From positions 1 to 43,796 of the forward strand of contig CAJUGL010000029.1 of the NCBI GenBank assembly GCA_910586515.1: a stretch of 43,796 nucleotides of DNA, given 5' to 3'. The notes below the pieces were generated by a model that worked only from the letters and a program-made list of their open reading frames with translations, did not search any database and had not been told where the DNA came from. The translations under genes were made by a program, and so were the position numbers. Of the stretch, positions 42,368-43,796 are shown piece by piece (position 1 is the first letter of the stretch; each line of letters begins with the position of its first letter). The stretch comes from an uncultured Acetatifactor sp. GTDB lineage: Bacteria > Bacillota > Clostridia > Lachnospirales > Lachnospiraceae.

Positions 42368-42991
42368 ATGAAGATTACGGAGATTGAAGAAGTGTCCAAA
42401 GCGAGAGTCAGGGTGATTCCGGAGGAGGGGCCGGCCTTTGTACTGTACAGGGGCGAGCTGCGCTCCTTCCGCATCCGGGTGGGAGAGGAGCTGGAGGAAG
42501 GAGACTATCGCTCCATCATGGAAGAGATTCTGCCCAGGCGTGCGAAACTCCGCGCCATGAATCTGCTGAAGAGCCGGGCCTATACGGTCAGGCAGCTTCG
42601 GGATAAGCTCAAGGCGGGCGGATACCCGGAGGAGATCATAGAGGATGCTCTGGCCTATGTGGACAGCTATCATTATACGGACGACTGCAGCTATGCGCTG
42701 AGCTTTATCCGATGCTATGCGGACAAAAGGAGCCGAAGAAGGCTGGAGCAGGATCTGCTGGGCAGAGGAGTGGACAGGGAGACCCTGGAGAAGGCCTGGC
42801 GGGAATGGGAGGAGGAAGGCGGAGAACAGGACGAACAGGCAATGATTCGGACTCTTTTGGAGAAGAAGGGATTTGATCCGGAGAGCGCGGACAGAAAAGA
42901 ACGGGGAAGAATGTATGCATTTCTGTGCAGGAGAGGATTTTCCGGAGACCAGGTGAGAAAAGCGGTGCTGTCGGAAGGATACTTGGGGTAA
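42368..42991 (+). CDS. recX: RecA regulator RecX
   Basis: A 207-residue modulator that binds RecA filaments and limits their growth. Three-helix repeats are visible: RAMNLLKSRAYTVRQLRDKL, then YTDDCSYALSFIRCYADKRS, and later RMYAFLCRRGFSGDQVRKAV. It is the usual gene after recA and is probably co-transcribed from the SOS promoter. It starts at ATG 42368; the ribosome-binding site GGACGGGAAAG is modest. Confidence 0.93.
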   Translation: MKITEIEEVSKARVRVIPEEGPAFVLYRGELRSFRIRVGEELEEGDYRSIMEEILPRRAKLRAMNLLKSRAYTVRQLRDKLKAGGYPEEIIEDALAYVDSYHYTDDCSYALSFIRCYADKRSRRRLEQDLLGRGVDRETLEKAWREWEEEGGEQDEQAMIRTLLEKKGFDPESADRKERGRMYAFLCRRGFSGDQVRKAVLSEGYLG

Positions 42992-43002
42992 TCCGGTGCT
43001 GT

Positions 43003-43023
43003 CCGGGAACTGCCGGTTCCCGG
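43003..43023. other. GC-rich hairpin after recX
   Basis: CCGGGAAC (43003-43010) pairs with GTTCCCGG (43016-43023) around a 5-base loop. There is no T-run, so it is a weak terminator at most. Confidence 0.45.
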
Positions 43024-43155
43024 CAATGGAGAAATTGTCATCGGCAGTAGGACGGAGATACCGATACGGGGGCATAAATCTAATATTTTGTACAAATAGC
43101 ACAACAAATTACACTCAGTTTTGGAAGATTTTTTGCAGAATATGGTCACTGCTAC

Positions 43156-43184
43156 TTGACATTAGTGTAAATTGAGTTTAGAAT
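43156..43184 (+). promoter_or_regulatory. Promoter of rny
   Basis: A perfect TTGACA (43156-43161), 17 bases, then TAGAAT (43179-43184). The leader to the start codon is about 115 bases and structured. Confidence 0.8.
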
Positions 43185-43218
43185 GAGAATGTTGTAAATT
43201 GCTTGTTGGAATGTTTTC

Positions 43219-43275
43219 TGTACATACATTCTGATGGACCGTATGTGGGGAGACGTACATACGGCTAAATGTACA
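43219..43275 (+). promoter_or_regulatory. Nested hairpin in the rny 5' leader
   Basis: CCGTATGT (43239-43246) pairs with ACATACGG (43257-43264), and TGTACAT (43219-43225) pairs with ATGTACA (43269-43275) around it. It ends about 14 bases before the AGGAGG region. It could be a self-cleavage or regulatory site of RNase Y, but that is inference. Confidence 0.6.
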
Positions 43276-43306
43276 ATGAAAATGAAATAAGGAGGTGCCC
43301 CTGTAG

Positions 43307-43796
43307 ATGCTTGAGATTATCATCACCATACTTGTATCTGTGCCGTTGACCGCAGCTGCCACCGCATATATTGTTTCCTCATACCAGAAGAAAAAGACGG
43401 AAGCAACCATCGGCAATGCGCAGGACAAGGCAAGGGAGATTATTGATGAAGCTCTCAAGATTGCGGAATCCAAAAAGCGAGAGTCGCTCCTGGAAGTCAA
43501 GGAAGAGTCCATTCGCACAAAGAATGAGCTGGACAAGGAGATCAAGGAGCGGAGAGCTGAAGTACAGCGCTCGGAAAGAAGGATTCAGCAGAAGGAAGAG
43601 AACATCGATAAGAAGACCGAAGCCCTTGAAAGGCGTGAGACAAGCCTTTCGGCCAAGGAAGAAGCCCTGAACAAGGTCAAGGTAGAAGTTTCAAAACTGA
43701 ACGAGCAGCGATTGCAGGAACTGGAGCGAATTTCCGGATTAACCTCTGAACAGGCAAAAGACTACTTATTGAAAATTGTTGAAGACGAAGTGAAGC
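43307..43796 (+). CDS. rny: Ribonuclease Y, N-terminal part (runs off window)
   Basis: The first 163 codons are present and open to the window end. ATG 43307 follows GGAGG. The product begins with one membrane helix (MLEIIITILVSVPLTAAATA), which anchors RNase Y. A long charged coiled coil follows (about residues 28-135, rich in Lys, Glu and Arg), then ELERISGLTSEQAKDYLLK leading to the KH domain, which is not in the window along with the HD domain. RNase Y starts mRNA decay in Gram-positive bacteria. The order recA-recX-rny is conserved in Clostridia. Confidence 0.95.
   Translation, partial: MLEIIITILVSVPLTAAATAYIVSSYQKKKTEATIGNAQDKAREIIDEALKIAESKKRESLLEVKEESIRTKNELDKEIKERRAEVQRSERRIQQKEENIDKKTEALERRETSLSAKEEALNKVKVEVSKLNEQRLQELERISGLTSEQAKDYLLKIVEDEVK

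Overview
The window looks like a chromosomal segment of a spore-lineage Clostridia, most likely Lachnospiraceae. The evidence is a Spo0A-type DNA-binding protein, a SpoVB/MurJ-type flippase, a GerMN lipoprotein, RemA, a clostridial-style argC/J/B/D set, the pgsA-cinA-recA-recX-rny order, and Gram-positive Shine-Dalgarno, promoter and LexA-box signals. Base composition is moderately GC-rich in genes and AT-rich at promoters. I do not assign a genus.

Region 1 (1-9488) is an arginine-biosynthesis locus (argC, argJ, argB, argD) preceded by a promoter with an ARG-box-like site. It is split between argC and argJ by about 4.5 kb of accessory DNA. That insert holds a 5'-truncated radical-SAM gene, a Nudix (NudC-like) remnant, a GNAT acetyltransferase, an unknown gene ending inside a three-copy hairpin repeat, and a two-gene Septu-type defence system (PtuA ATPase + PtuB HNH nuclease).

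Region 2 (9518-21992) holds a solute-binding-like protein, a small YdcZ-type membrane protein, ComEA, and two consecutive two-component systems. The first is followed by a GerMN lipoprotein, a layout resembling actinobacterial MtrA-MtrB-LpqB. The second is followed by an ABC transporter pair. ComEC closes the region, so the competence genes comEA and comEC are separated by about 7.5 kb of regulatory genes.

Region 3 (22053-28064) is a carbohydrate module: an AraC regulator followed by three sugar isomerase/epimerase-like TIM barrels alternating with two Gfo/Idh/MocA oxidoreductases. A pair of 14-bp direct repeats with a 21-bp period lies between regulator and operon and looks like an AraC-type operator. 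The module sits between comEC and a convergent holA, which are often close together in Firmicutes.

Region 4 (28216-35296) has holA (minus strand), a Spo0A paralogue that has lost most of its receiver domain, glgA, a SpoVB/MurJ-like flippase and rqcH (minus strand). Two copies of one palindromic intergenic repeat lie between the two convergent gene pairs.

Region 5 (35396-43796) is conserved housekeeping DNA: yicC/yloC, remA, gmk, rpoZ, rimO, pgsA, cinA, recA (with two LexA-box candidates), recX, and the start of rny, which runs off the window.

The most unusual items are the receiver-deleted Spo0A, the Septu islet inside the arg locus with a repeat that supplies a gene's C-terminus, the AraC/TIM-barrel/Gfo-Idh cluster with its operator, and the MtrAB-LpqB-like module. 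Nothing here has been tested against databases. Family calls rest on motifs and remembered family sequences.
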